Below, in pieces: positions 8,916 to 18,233 of a stretch of 64,000 bases of DNA. Under the pieces are notes generated by a model. That model was not told the DNA's origin. It saw only the letters and a program-made list of their open reading frames with translations, and ran no database searches. The stretch covers positions 1 through 64,000 of the forward strand of contig DATJMR010000084.1 of NCBI GenBank assembly GCA_035508595.1, written 5' to 3'. Position numbers and translations under genes: made by a program. Every line of letters starts with the position of its first letter. Position 1 is the stretch's first letter. This stretch comes from Dyella_B sp035508595 (GTDB lineage: Bacteria > Pseudomonadota > Gammaproteobacteria > Xanthomonadales > Rhodanobacteraceae).

Positions 8916-10181
8916 TCATTCCTGCAGCATGCGATCGATCAACGCCATCACGCGCCCCACCGCGCCGCGCTCGCTGTCGAACACCACCCTCGCCTGCCGC
9001 CCCATCAGCCTGCATCGTGTTTCGTCCTGCAGCAGACGAAGCACTTCGGCACCCAGCCCGTCGCTTTGCAGCACCCGCTTGGCGCCGCCGCCGCGGATCA
9101 GCGCCAACGTGATTTCTTCGAAATTGAACGTGTGCGGCCCAACCAGCACCGGCCTGGACAACGCGGCGGGCTCCAGCACGTTGTGGCCGCCGATCGGCAC
9201 GAGGCTGCCGCCGACAAAGGCCAGATCGGACGCCGCGAAGAACGGCATCAGCTCGCCCATCGTGTCGATCAAAAACACCTGATGCGATTCGCCCGGCACA
9301 CGATCCGTGCTGCGCATGGCCATGGTGAAGCCCAGGCTGCGTACCGAATGTTCCACCACCCGGAAGCGCTCGGGGTGGCGCGGCGCGATCAACAGCAAGG
9401 CGTCGGGAACGCGCTTGAGCACCTCCAGATGCGCTTCCAGTACCGCGAGCTCTTCGCCTTCATGCGTGCTGGCCGCCGTCCACACCGGGCGCAGGCGTCC
9501 CCATTGCTGACGGAACGTTTCCCCGCCTTCCAGAGCACCTTCCGGCACTGGCATGTCGAACTTCAGATTGCCGCTCACGGTAACCAGGGCCGGGTCTGCG
9601 CCCAGCAATCGATAACGCGCCGCATCGGTGCGCGATTGCGCCGCAATCTGCCGCACGCAGCGCAGCGCCGAACGCAGCAATGCACGCATCGGCGCGTAGC
9701 CGCGCAGCGAACGACCGGAAAGGCGCGCATTGACGATCATCAACGGAATGCCGCGGCGATAACAGCCGAAATACAGATTCGGCCAAATCTCCGTCTCCAC
9801 GATCAACGCCAGTCGCGGCCGCACCTGCTTCAAAAAGCGATGCACGGAAAACGGCAAATCGTAGGGCAGGTAGACGTGAAACACGCTGTCGCCGAAAAGC
9901 TGCTGCACGCGCGCCGAGCCCGTCGGCGTGACAGTGGTGACCACCAGCGGCGCCTCGGGATAATCCTGGCGCAACGCCTTGATCAACGGCTCGGCCGCGT
10001 TCACTTCGCCCACGGACACGGCATGCACCCAGATACTGCCGCGCAAATCCGGTGCCTTGAAAATGCCGAAGCGCTCCGGCCAGCGCTGATGGTAGTTGCC
10101 GTAGCGCATGCCGCGCGTCAGCAAGCGCAGCACGATCAGCGGCGTGGCCAGATACATCAGTAGCGTGTAGAGATAGCGCAA
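8916..10181 (-). CDS. waaA: 3-deoxy-D-manno-octulosonic acid (Kdo) transferase
   Basis: WaaA (KdtA) is a membrane-anchored GT30 enzyme that transfers Kdo from CMP-Kdo to the lipid A precursor on the cytoplasmic face of the inner membrane. The product begins with a short hydrophobic anchor (YTLLMYLATPLIVLRLL), followed by the conserved WVHAVSVGEVNA (catalytic Glu about residue 59), TTVTPTGS and the C-terminal GGHNVLEPAA donor-binding stretch. I choose the TTG at 10181 because AGGAG lies 6 bases upstream and 421 residues equals the usual family length; the longer frame to 10259 would add an atypical leader. It is divergent from an LpxL-type acyltransferase. Confidence 0.95.
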   Translation of the reverse strand: MRYLYTLLMYLATPLIVLRLLTRGMRYGNYHQRWPERFGIFKAPDLRGSIWVHAVSVGEVNAAEPLIKALRQDYPEAPLVVTTVTPTGSARVQQLFGDSVFHVYLPYDLPFSVHRFLKQVRPRLALIVETEIWPNLYFGCYRRGIPLMIVNARLSGRSLRGYAPMRALLRSALRCVRQIAAQSRTDAARYRLLGADPALVTVSGNLKFDMPVPEGALEGGETFRQQWGRLRPVWTAASTHEGEELAVLEAHLEVLKRVPDALLLIAPRHPERFRVVEHSVRSLGFTMAMRSTDRVPGESHQVFLIDTMGELMPFFAASDLAFVGGSLVPIGGHNVLEPAALSRPVLVGPHTFNFEEITLALIRGGGAKRVLQSDGLGAEVLRLLQDETRCRLMGRQARVVFDSERGAVGRVMALIDRMLQE

Positions 10182-10285
10182 CGAAGACTCCTGTCCAGGA
10201 CGCGGAAGTATACGGGCGACGCCGCATGCATACTCCCCCTTCCCAGAGGGCGTAGGCATGCATGCGTACCGCTACAATGCGTCGG

Positions 10286-11212
10286 ATGCCCGGAACGCCT
10301 CGCCCCACCTTTACCCGCGCCCTGCTCGCACCAAGCCTTTGGCCGGCCTGGATCGGCGTGGGCATCATGAAGCTCATCGCCATGCTTCCCTTCGGCGTGC
10401 TGATGGCCGTGGGCCGGATGCTGGGCGCGATCATCGAGCGCTTCCCCTCGCCCCGGCGCAACGTGGCCGCCATCAATATCGCGCTGTGTTTTCCGGAGCT
10501 CGATAGCAAGGCGCAAGCAGCCCTGGTCGATGCCCACCTGCGCGACATCGGCATGATGCTGATCGAATTCGCGCTGGGATGGATGGGCTCCGAACGCGCC
10601 ATCGAAAAAATTCCGGTGTCGTTCGAAGGGCTGGAGCATCTGCAGGCCGCGCATGCCGAAGGTCGCGGTGTGTTGCTGGTCGGCGGCCATTTCTCGCATC
10701 TGGAGCTTTGCGCACGACTGGTGTCGCAACGCATCCGCATTGCCGGCATGTATCGGCGCATGGACAACCCCGTGTTCGAGTGGACGGTGCTGCGCGCACG
10801 CCTGGGTTATGCGCGTGCCATGTTCGACAAAGACGATATCCGCGGCACGGTGAAGTACCTGCGCAGCGGCGGCACGCTCTGGTACGCGCCCGATCAGGAC
10901 ATGCGCAGCAAGGACAACGCGTTCGTGCCGTTCTTCGGCGTAAAGGCCGCTACCATCACGGCCACGCACCATCTGGCCCGCATGTCGCAAGCGGTGGTCG
11001 TTCCGTTCTTCCACCGGCGCCTGCCAGGAAGCCAGGGTTACGTTTTGCGCCTGGGCGCGCCACTGGAAGGGCTGCCCAGCACCGACATCGAGGCGGATAC
11101 CGAACGCGTCAACCGCTGCATCGAGGACATGGTGCGCGAGGCGCCGGAGCAATATCTGTGGGTGCACAAGCGATTCAAGACCCGCCCCGAAGGCTACCCG
11201 CCGATCTATTGA
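10286..11212 (+). CDS. LpxL/LpxM-type lipid A late acyltransferase
   Basis: A member of the lysophospholipid acyltransferase superfamily that adds a secondary acyl chain to Kdo-lipid A at the inner membrane. After an N-terminal helix (WIGVGIMKLIAMLPFGVLMAV) comes the catalytic HX4E motif in GGHFSHLEL (H135, E140), then YRRMDNPVFE, an aspartate-rich APDQDMRSKDNAFVPFFG segment, and a C-terminal EQYLWVHKRFKTRPEG typical of LpxL. Divergent waaA makes the acceptor, which supports the call. Starts at 10262 and 10277 are also possible; none has a clear ribosome-binding site, and a TACAAT hexamer at 10272 favours the 10286 start. Acyl preference cannot be told. Confidence 0.92.
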   Translation: MPGTPRPTFTRALLAPSLWPAWIGVGIMKLIAMLPFGVLMAVGRMLGAIIERFPSPRRNVAAINIALCFPELDSKAQAALVDAHLRDIGMMLIEFALGWMGSERAIEKIPVSFEGLEHLQAAHAEGRGVLLVGGHFSHLELCARLVSQRIRIAGMYRRMDNPVFEWTVLRARLGYARAMFDKDDIRGTVKYLRSGGTLWYAPDQDMRSKDNAFVPFFGVKAATITATHHLARMSQAVVVPFFHRRLPGSQGYVLRLGAPLEGLPSTDIEADTERVNRCIEDMVREAPEQYLWVHKRFKTRPEGYPPIY

Positions 11213-11388
11213 CCGCGGCGGGGCCGATCGCGACAGGCTAACGTCAGCCTCGACCGGTACATAAGCGGGCTGGCCTTTTTCGCGCGCCCCTTTGCCATGC
11301 CCCGCCACCGCTCATTCCGCCAGCCCCTACGCCATTGGGCATTACCGATTGCCGTAATATTTTACGCGCGGTCGTTAAGGAGTGCGGC

Positions 11389-12135
11389 GTGACCACGATG
11401 GACGGACAGCAGGCCTCTGCCTGCCCGATTTTCATGTACCACAATATTGCGCAGGCGCCGCGCGACCTGCGCCGCTGGCGCAGCTTGTATGTGAGCCCCG
11501 GTGCGTTCGCGCGCCAGATGTGGCTGCTGAAGCGGCTTGGCTATACGGGCGTGTCGATGGCCGATGCGATGCCTTTCTTGCGCGGCGAGCAGCCAGGGCG
11601 CATCGCCGTGATCACGCTGGACGACGGCTATGTGGACAATCTCCAATCCGCACTGCCGGTGTTGCAGCGGTACGGTTTCACGGCGACGTGTTACGTCGTG
11701 AGCGGCCGCATCGGTCGCTACAACGACTGGGACGCCGAGAAACTTGGCATCCGCAAACCGCTGATGACATCCGCGCAGATGCGCGCCTGGCGCGACGGCG
11801 GCATGGAAATCGGCGCGCACACACGCAACCATCCGCGGCTCACGCAATGCAACGACGACCGGCTTTATGACGAGATCGCCGGCAGCAAAGCCGATCTGGA
11901 AGACGCGCTGGGCACACCCGTCACGCAGTTTTGCTATCCGTACGGCGACATGAACGATCGCGTCGCGGATGTCACGCGTGCCTGCGGTTATATGGCCGCC
12001 ACCACCACACGGCGCGGACGCGCGATCGTCGGCACCGATCTTTGGCGCCTACCGCGCGTGCAAATCGCGCGTCACCATGTGCTGCCGCAGTTCGCCATGC
12101 GTGCCTTCACCAACTACGAGAACAAGCGCGCATGA
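11389..12135 (+). CDS. Polysaccharide deacetylase (NodB-homology, CE4) family protein
   Basis: CE4 enzymes remove acetyl groups from N-acetylated sugars using a metal held by an Asp-His-His triad. The 248-residue product has MYHNI near the start, motif 1 TLDDGY (D78, D79), motif 2 GAHTRNHPRL (H144, H148) and the later motif FCYPYGDMND. No signal peptide is seen, so it probably acts in the cytoplasm or at the membrane on a lipid-linked or nucleotide-linked sugar. The GTG at 11389 is preferred for its AAGGAG 6 bases upstream. The stop overlaps the next gene's start (ATGA), indicating translational coupling with the GT4 enzyme and a joint role in LPS or exopolysaccharide assembly. Confidence 0.88.
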   Translation: MTTMDGQQASACPIFMYHNIAQAPRDLRRWRSLYVSPGAFARQMWLLKRLGYTGVSMADAMPFLRGEQPGRIAVITLDDGYVDNLQSALPVLQRYGFTATCYVVSGRIGRYNDWDAEKLGIRKPLMTSAQMRAWRDGGMEIGAHTRNHPRLTQCNDDRLYDEIAGSKADLEDALGTPVTQFCYPYGDMNDRVADVTRACGYMAATTTRRGRAIVGTDLWRLPRVQIARHHVLPQFAMRAFTNYENKRA

Positions 12136-13208
12136 AATTTCTCTTCGTGGGCACCAACCCGGAAAACACCGGGGCCGCTACGCACTTCGTGGCGCTCGCT
12201 CAAGCGATGGTGGAGACCGGCCATCAGGTCAGCGCGGTGGTGTATCCGGGCGGTCTGATCGCCAACAGCCTCGCCACCTCGGGCGCGCGTCTATACCCGG
12301 CGAAGTTTCGCAACGTGTTCGATCTGCGCGGTTATCGTGCCACCTTGAAAGCGGCGCGCGAGCTTCGCCCGGATTGGTTGGTCGGCAACTTCGGCAAGGA
12401 ATATTGGCCGTTGATTCTCCTCAGCCGCATGCTGGGCATCCCGGTCGCGCTGTTCCGCCATCGCACGCCGGCGATGGGACGCCTTTCGGGCTATCTGGTG
12501 CCGCGTCTGGCGCAGCGGTTCTTCGCCGTTTCCAGTCATGCGCGGCAGGCCTATCTCGACCGCGGCGTACCACCCTCGCTGGTGCGCGTGCTGTACAACC
12601 CGGTCAACATGGCGTTGTGCAAACCCGATCCGCAACGCCGCAGCGAAATTCTGCATCAGCTGGGCATACCGCAAGATGCGATCGTGATCGGCTACTTCGG
12701 CCGCATCCACCACAGCAAAGGCATCTTCACCTTGCTGGACGCGCTCGACGGCGCGATGGGTCAGGAGTCGCGCTTGCATTGCCTGTGGCTGGGCCATGGC
12801 CCGGATTCGCAATGGCTGGGCGAACGCATCGAAGCGGGCTCTTTCGCCCATCGTCATCATGTGCTCGGCTGGATCGACGATGTGCATCCGTACTACAGCG
12901 CCATCTCGATGCTCGCCTTTCCCTCCATTGCCACGGAAACGTTTGGCCGCGTATCGGTGGAAGCGCAAGCGGCCTGTGCGCCGGTATTGGGCAGCAACAT
13001 CGGCGGTGTGCCTGAAACGCTTTGCCCCAATGTCTCCGGCTTGCTGTTGCCGCCCGGCCATGTCGCCGCGTGGCGCAACGCGATTTTGAAAATGTGCGAA
13101 TCGGAAGTCCGCGAACCGATGGGCATTGCCGCACGTGATTTCGTGGACCGCCACTTCAGCACGCGCGTGATCGCGGATGAATTCGTGCGGATACTGAGCG
13201 ACGGCTAG
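12132..13208 (+). CDS. Glycosyltransferase family 4 protein
   Basis: The 358-residue product has the GT-B architecture of GT4 enzymes. The N-terminal acceptor domain opens with FLFVGTNPENTGAATHFVALA. The C-terminal nucleotide-sugar domain contains IVIGYFGRIHHSKGIFTLLDA (start of the Glycos_transf_1 domain, about 178-198) and the late E-x7-E-like segment PSIATETFGRVSVEAQA. It retains its anomeric configuration by family rule; donor and acceptor are unknown. It overlaps the deacetylase stop by 4 bases and its own stop overlaps the convergent family 2 glycosyltransferase. Context suggests LPS core or surface-glycan synthesis. Confidence 0.9.
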   Translation: MKFLFVGTNPENTGAATHFVALAQAMVETGHQVSAVVYPGGLIANSLATSGARLYPAKFRNVFDLRGYRATLKAARELRPDWLVGNFGKEYWPLILLSRMLGIPVALFRHRTPAMGRLSGYLVPRLAQRFFAVSSHARQAYLDRGVPPSLVRVLYNPVNMALCKPDPQRRSEILHQLGIPQDAIVIGYFGRIHHSKGIFTLLDALDGAMGQESRLHCLWLGHGPDSQWLGERIEAGSFAHRHHVLGWIDDVHPYYSAISMLAFPSIATETFGRVSVEAQAACAPVLGSNIGGVPETLCPNVSGLLLPPGHVAAWRNAILKMCESEVREPMGIAARDFVDRHFSTRVIADEFVRILSDG

Positions 13209-13960
13209 CGTGTTGACCTGCGCGCCTCGTACAACTTGGCATACTTCAGAAATACGTAGTAAGCACCCAGCACGCTGGCGATAAACCCCGCCCAGCCGCT
13301 TAGAAAATAGCGTTTGAACACGAACTGTCGCAAAAAGAACAGCGGCGGATAAACCACCATGCGAATGCCGGTGAATTGTTGGCCGCGCCGCAGTTTGTGC
13401 ACCACCATGCCGCTGCTGTAGCGGTTGATTTTTTCCACCCGCGTGGCGATATCGCCATCGCCATTGTTGACAAAGTCGGCGCCCCATAGCGTTTTGGTCG
13501 GGCCGCGCACTTCTACCGCCGAATGCACTTCCACATCGTTCATCGCGCCGTGCTTGCGGTTGAACAACCGCAGATGGCCGTTGCGATGGCTCCAGCGGTG
13601 CTGCACCGTCCAGAACATGCGCTCACGCCGCGGCAGACGGAAACCCGCATGCTTGGGATCGTCCAGCGCGCGCTCGATGATGGCGCGCGTGCCGGGCGAA
13701 AGAATTTCGTCCGCATCGAGGTTCAATATCCAGTCGTTGCGCGCCAGTTCGTAGGCGCGTTGCTTTTGCGGACCGTAGTCGTCGAAAGGATGCGCTTCCA
13801 CGCGTGCACCATGCATGCGCGCAATGGCGACCGTACTGTCGGTGGAACCGGAATCGAGCACGATGATTTCGTCGACCCAATCCACCTCGCGCAGGCAGGT
13901 ATCGAGCGTGTCGGCGTTGTTGTAGGTAATCACCACCACCGAGAGCGGTTCACGCGCCAT
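13205..13960 (-). CDS. Glycosyltransferase family 2, WaaE/KdtX-like
   Basis: A 251-residue GT-A fold enzyme: the N-terminal SVVVITYNNADTLDTCL, the nucleotide-binding LDSGSTDST, and the metal-binding LNLDADEILSP, followed by RRERMFW and NRYSSG. This is the pattern of WaaE (KdtX), which adds a beta-linked glucose to the inner-core heptose of LPS in enterobacteria. The C-terminus holds a hydrophobic stretch (FIASVLGAYYVFLKY) that may sit in the membrane. Its start overlaps the upstream O-antigen ligase gene by 11 bases, so the two are translationally coupled. The exact sugar transferred is inference. Confidence 0.88.
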   Translation of the reverse strand: MAREPLSVVVITYNNADTLDTCLREVDWVDEIIVLDSGSTDSTVAIARMHGARVEAHPFDDYGPQKQRAYELARNDWILNLDADEILSPGTRAIIERALDDPKHAGFRLPRRERMFWTVQHRWSHRNGHLRLFNRKHGAMNDVEVHSAVEVRGPTKTLWGADFVNNGDGDIATRVEKINRYSSGMVVHKLRRGQQFTGIRMVVYPPLFFLRQFVFKRYFLSGWAGFIASVLGAYYVFLKYAKLYEARRSTR

Positions 13961-15209
13961 CGCCCGGCTCCTTCGTCACGACAAACAGCACGGCACACCA
14001 TACTCCCAGCAGCCATGCAAATAGCAAACCCCACCACGCCGAATAGAAGGCCAGATGGGAATTGAACGGAAACAACATCGCCACGAGCGATACCGTTGCC
14101 GGAAAGGCCGCGCTGCGCCCGATCTTGCCCACACGCCGCCAGGCACGCCATGCGACCGCCACGCCCGCGAGCCACAGCAGCATGCCGACGACGCCGGTTT
14201 CGGCGAGTATTTCCAGCAGCAACTGGTGCGCATGACACGCGCCCATGCCTTCGCCGCAATTCTCGCCCACGGTGAAATGGTCACCCGGCGGGGCGTACTG
14301 CGGATAGGCGTAACGGAATCCGCGCACGCCCACGCCCATCAACGGATGCGCCTGGATCATGCGGAATGTGGTTCGCCAGATGTCCAGACGCCCCGTCGCG
14401 GCTTCGTTGACGGCTTGCTCGTTGCCGCCTAGCGCCATCAGCGTGCGTTGCATGCGCGCATCGAAGCGCTCGGAGGTTTTCCATGCGAGGCCCCCCGCCA
14501 TCAGCAGCACGACCGCACCTGCGGCGCACCATGCAATAAAACGCTTGGCCGAACCGGCCTCGCGCCACGCGAAGATCAAGATCACCAGCGCGAAGCAGAT
14601 CCACGCCGAACGCGATCCGCTCAACATCACCGGCCCCAACAGCAGCGCGAAGGCCGCGATCAGTCCGCGCAAACCCCAGCGATGTCCTGCCACCCACAAC
14701 ACGAAGGGCGACAACACGGCAAGCGTCGGCCCCAGCTTGGGATCGTCCGCGCCAAACAAACCGGAAATACGCTCAGGCTCGGCATGTCCGCGCAAACTCC
14801 AGCCGCTAAGCATCTGCATCCACGCATCCAGCGCCCAAAAGGCGATCACCGCGGCGAGCGCAAGATAAAAACCTTGCACACGCTGCTCGCCGCGAAGCGC
14901 GTAGCACGCATACAGTCCTAACGGCACGTAACGCAGCAAGGCGGCGACCGTGCCCCAACTCTTGCCGGGCGCGATCGCTACGAACGAAGATAGCAACGCC
15001 GCACCGATGTAGCAGCCCAACAAGGCAAGCAGCAAGCGGGCCGCGGGCCGCTTCACCATTGCCGCGCCATCGCCGTGCCACGCGACGGCCGCACCGATCA
15101 GACATAGAAACGTACCCAGCTCCGCGCTGCGCCCGAACGGCAACAGCACAATCACCAGCCACAACGGCAGCAGCGGCGAACGGGCGAGGTTTTTCGGCGA
15201 GAAGGCCAT
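13950..15209 (-). CDS. O-antigen ligase family protein (WaaL/RfaL-like)
   Basis: A 419-residue polytopic inner-membrane protein with about 10-12 hydrophobic segments. It carries the Wzy_C/O-antigen ligase pattern: a large periplasmic loop after the central segments containing RLDIWRTTFRMIQAHPLMGVGVRGF and then HAHQLLLEILAETGVVGMLLW, with the conserved Arg and His of ligases. WaaL joins undecaprenyl-linked O-antigen to lipid A-core on the periplasmic side. Neighbouring genes for LPS core sugars and ligase overlap support this over an O-antigen polymerase. No wzx or wzy gene is in the window. Confidence 0.88.
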   Translation of the reverse strand: MAFSPKNLARSPLLPLWLVIVLLPFGRSAELGTFLCLIGAAVAWHGDGAAMVKRPAARLLLALLGCYIGAALLSSFVAIAPGKSWGTVAALLRYVPLGLYACYALRGEQRVQGFYLALAAVIAFWALDAWMQMLSGWSLRGHAEPERISGLFGADDPKLGPTLAVLSPFVLWVAGHRWGLRGLIAAFALLLGPVMLSGSRSAWICFALVILIFAWREAGSAKRFIAWCAAGAVVLLMAGGLAWKTSERFDARMQRTLMALGGNEQAVNEAATGRLDIWRTTFRMIQAHPLMGVGVRGFRYAYPQYAPPGDHFTVGENCGEGMGACHAHQLLLEILAETGVVGMLLWLAGVAVAWRAWRRVGKIGRSAAFPATVSLVAMLFPFNSHLAFYSAWWGLLFAWLLGVWCAVLFVVTKEPGDGA

Positions 15210-15269
15210 GCCAGATCCACGACGGGGGTTCTGGCATTGTAGGCGAGGCCGAGGAACAGCCGGCGCGAG

Positions 15270-16394
15270 TTAGGCGGCCACTTCCTCGTAAAGCGCCAGC
15301 GCCGCATGCTGCATGTCGATCAGCCGATAGCGCTGCAGCGGTGGAATGGGCGGCGCGACGCGCAACAATTCGGCAGCACGCTCGACCAGGCGTTCGTGAT
15401 CGCCGGGCGGTACGCGGCCGGCAGGATAGAGCTCGGCCAGCAATTCGCCGACGCCTCCGTGCGCATAGCCCAATACAGGGCGGCACAGCGAAAGCGCTTC
15501 CACCACGGTGCGACCGAAAGCTTCCGGCTTGTTCGAGAGCTGCAGCACCAGTGCGGACATCGCGTAGATGTCGCGCACGTCGTCGCGCGGCGGCGTCATC
15601 ACTACCAGATCGGTCACGCCGCGACCCTTGATCAGCGCTTGCAGCTCTTGCACATAGGCTTCGCGGCCCGGCTGGATGACACCCAGCAGCATCAGCCGCG
15701 TATCGATGCCGCGCTGCTTGAGTTCGGCGACCAGCTCGATCGCGTCGTGATGGCCCTTCAGGCGCGTCCCCCGACCGGGCAAGGTAAGCAGCGGGGCACC
15801 GGCGAGGTTGGGAAATTCGTTGAAGAAGGCTTTCTGCCAGGTCTCGTCGGGACGATGGCCGTACGGAAACGCCTCCGGATCGATGCCGCGCGGCACGATG
15901 CGAATGCGCGTGGTATCGAGTTTCCCGTAGTGACTGATGAGGTAATCGCGCACCGTCTGTGAAACGACCACGATGCGCTCGCCACGCAGCATGATGGCGC
16001 TATAGCGCCCGGGCGAATTGAGCCCATGCACAGTGGTGATGAAATGCGGCCGGGGCGAGAGGCCCTTGAGCGCCCACCAACCCATCCAGGCAGGCAGACG
16101 GGAACGAACATGAACGACATCCGGCCGCAGCTCGCGAAGCTTGCGCCGCAAAGCCCCCAACCGCCACAGCGTGGAAAGCGACTTGCGCCCGATATCCAGT
16201 GTGATGTGCTCGCTGCCCTCCGATTCCAGCTGCGAAACCAGACGGCCGCCCGCCGAGATCACCACCGACCGGTGGCCGGCTTGCACCAGGGCCCGTCCCA
16301 CTTCCAGCACCGAACGCTCCGCGCCGCCCGATTGCAACGCGGGTATGAGCTGCACAACGGTCAGCGTTCTGGCCGGTGTGGCGGCAACGGACAT
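15270..16394 (-). CDS. Glycosyltransferase family 4 protein
   Basis: A 374-residue GT-B enzyme. The N-terminal half has the GT4 acceptor-domain signature QLIPALQSGGAERSVLEV; the C-terminal half has LTLPGRGTRLKGHHDAIEL and the donor-binding stretch NKPEAFGRTVVEALSLCRPV, with the conserved E-x7-E residues. It probably adds a sugar to the LPS core, since it lies 60 bases upstream of the O-antigen ligase gene on the same strand. The ATG at 16394 has AGGG 5 bases upstream and is preferred to 16418. Donor sugar unknown. Confidence 0.9.
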   Translation of the reverse strand: MSVAATPARTLTVVQLIPALQSGGAERSVLEVGRALVQAGHRSVVISAGGRLVSQLESEGSEHITLDIGRKSLSTLWRLGALRRKLRELRPDVVHVRSRLPAWMGWWALKGLSPRPHFITTVHGLNSPGRYSAIMLRGERIVVVSQTVRDYLISHYGKLDTTRIRIVPRGIDPEAFPYGHRPDETWQKAFFNEFPNLAGAPLLTLPGRGTRLKGHHDAIELVAELKQRGIDTRLMLLGVIQPGREAYVQELQALIKGRGVTDLVVMTPPRDDVRDIYAMSALVLQLSNKPEAFGRTVVEALSLCRPVLGYAHGGVGELLAELYPAGRVPPGDHERLVERAAELLRVAPPIPPLQRYRLIDMQHAALALYEEVAA

Positions 16395-16480
16395 GATTCC
16401 CTCATTCGCGACTCTCATTCGAGAAAACCAAGCACCAATCGTGCCGATGGTGCGGCTTCACGAAAGGTGGCGACGGTTAA

Positions 16481-16687
16481 TTAGTCGCGCAGGACGTAAT
16501 GTGCGCCGCAGTAAGGACATACGGACTCGCCGCCATCCTCGACGATGGGCAAATAGACCTTCGGATGTGAATTCCACAGCGCCATGCCGGGCATCGGACA
16601 GGACAGCGGCAGGTCCGAACGCGTCACTTCGTAACGATTTTCGGCATTCGCCAAGATGGGCGTGACGGCGGCAGAGGAACCCGACAT
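16481..16687 (-). CDS. Zinc-finger domain-containing protein (zf-CHCC type)
   Basis: A 68-residue protein with the layout CPMPGMALWNSHPKVYLPI followed by CPYCGAHYVLRD, giving Cys, His and a C-terminal CxxC ligand set like the zf-CHCC family, the domain also found in the NDUFS6 subunit of complex I. Small versions like this are common in proteobacteria, with no settled role. The start at 16687 has GGAG 9 bases upstream; a longer frame to 16738 would add a non-conserved leader. It stands between the LPS block and yceI. Confidence 0.8.
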   Translation of the reverse strand: MSGSSAAVTPILANAENRYEVTRSDLPLSCPMPGMALWNSHPKVYLPIVEDGGESVCPYCGAHYVLRD

Positions 16688-16832
16688 GGGCTGTTGCTCC
16701 GGGTAAGACTGTGGGGCCGAGCATGTTAGCAGGCCCACGCTTTTTACGGTTGCGCTCGACCGACTGGTTCAGCTTGCCGCAAGGGTGCCTCGACATCGTA
16801 CGAGGCACCCACCGCAGCGGAAACCAAGCGCC

Positions 16833-17423
16833 TTATTGCGCGCCAGCCTTCGGCACCGAGCCCTCGGTGGTGATGTGCAGCTGGATTTCATCGCTCACGT
16901 TCGGCACATAGGCACCCAGGCCAAAATCTTTACGCATCAGCGTGCCGGTGGCATTGAAGCCAATGGCTTGCTGACCGGTCATGGGATGCTTGCCGACGTT
17001 GTTCAACGTCGCATCCAGCACCACCGGCTTGGTGACGCCGTGCACGGTGAGATCGCCGGTGATCTTGAAGTGTTTGCCGCCGAGCGGCTGCACGCTCGTG
17101 CTCTTGAAGGTGATGTTCGGATACTGCTCGGCGTTGAAGAAATCCGGCTCCTTCAGATGCTTGTCGAGCGCCGGCACATGCGTGTCCAGATTGCTCAGCG
17201 GCATGGTCACATCCACCGAGGACTTGGACGGATTCTGCTCATCGAACACCACCGTGCCATTGGAAATACCGATATCGGCTGTGGGATTGGAGAAACCGAA
17301 ATGGCTCCAGCTGAACAACACCATGGTGTGATTCGGATCGAGCTTGTAGGTCACCGGGGCGGCCTGAGCCGACAACGCCGCGCCAAGCAATCCGGCCAGC
17401 ATTAGGTAGCGAAGAGTACGCAT
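16833..17423 (-). CDS. YceI-family periplasmic protein
   Basis: The 196-residue precursor has a clear signal peptide (RTLRYLMLAGLLGAALSAQA, cut before APVTYKL), then the YceI lipocalin-like barrel: YKLDPNHTMVLFSWSHFGFS, FNAEQYPNITFKST, GDLTVHGVTKPVVLDATLN and GFNATGTLMRKDFGLG. Family members bind long isoprenoid or amphiphilic molecules in the periplasm and are often induced by stress. The start at 17423 is supported by AGGAG 7 bases upstream. No cytochrome b561 partner gene is adjacent. Confidence 0.93.
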   Translation of the reverse strand: MRTLRYLMLAGLLGAALSAQAAPVTYKLDPNHTMVLFSWSHFGFSNPTADIGISNGTVVFDEQNPSKSSVDVTMPLSNLDTHVPALDKHLKEPDFFNAEQYPNITFKSTSVQPLGGKHFKITGDLTVHGVTKPVVLDATLNNVGKHPMTGQQAIGFNATGTLMRKDFGLGAYVPNVSDEIQLHITTEGSVPKAGAQ

Positions 17424-17535
17424 GAAAAATCTCCTGCTTTTCATCGATGGGTTAAGGGGTTGTTTTCTCACCTGCAACAGGATCGCTTGTGCAGCATAAC
17501 CGTCGGCGATCCCGCGGAAAAACCGCGGCGCCGCG

Positions 17536-18129
17536 TTATTCCACGCGAACGGCTTCGTCAAACGACAGTCGCGGGCTGCGCGGGAAAAGGTCGCGACTGG
17601 CATCGCCGTAGCCGATGTTGATCAAGAAGTTCGACTTGATCGTCGTACCGGCGAAAAACGCCTCATCCACACCGGCGTTGTCGAAGCCCGACATGGGGCC
17701 GCAATCCAAGCCGAGCGAGCGCGCGGCCATGATCACGTAAGCGCCCTGCAGCGTGGCGTTGCGAAACGCCGTGGTATCGGCCAACGCCTGATTGCCGGCA
17801 AACCAGCTGCGCGCATCCGCATGCGGAAACAGCTTCGGCAGATGCTCGAAGAACGCGTGATCGTTGGCCACGATCGCGGTCACCGGCGCGGCCATGGTCT
17901 TGGCGCGATTGCCTTCGGAAAGAAACGGCTTGAGCTTTTCCTTCGCGGCTGCGGACTTTACGAACACCAGCCGCATCGGCGAGGAGTTGGCGCTGGTCGG
18001 GCCGAACTTCGCCAGTTCGTACAGCGCATGCAATTGCTCGTTGCTCACTTCCTTGGGGAGGAAGGCGTTATAGGTGCGCGCCGTACGGAACAACTGATCC
18101 AGGGCTGCCTCGGCAAGCTTCTCGCTCAT
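17536..18129 (-). CDS. Nitroreductase-family protein, RutE/HadB-like
   Basis: A 197-residue FMN-dependent oxidoreductase close in length and motifs to RutE, a malonic semialdehyde reductase of pyrimidine breakdown. It shows RTARTYNAFLPKEV at the N-terminus, GPTSANSSPMRLVFV (FMN contact), MAAPVTAIVANDHAFFEHLPKLFP, and the C-terminal INIGYGD. No other rut genes are near, so it may be a general quinone, nitro-compound or enal reductase. The ATG at 18129 is preferred, with GAGGA 5 bases upstream. Confidence 0.88.
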   Translation of the reverse strand: MSEKLAEAALDQLFRTARTYNAFLPKEVSNEQLHALYELAKFGPTSANSSPMRLVFVKSAAAKEKLKPFLSEGNRAKTMAAPVTAIVANDHAFFEHLPKLFPHADARSWFAGNQALADTTAFRNATLQGAYVIMAARSLGLDCGPMSGFDNAGVDEAFFAGTTIKSNFLINIGYGDASRDLFPRSPRLSFDEAVRVE

Positions 18130-18233
18130 GGGTATCCTCACGCGTGACGAAAGACTCGCCCCCACCGGGGCGATATGAACGTAGAGTGTAAGCGCAAGCC
18201 GGATGAATCATCGACGACGGAGGCGAACGTACT

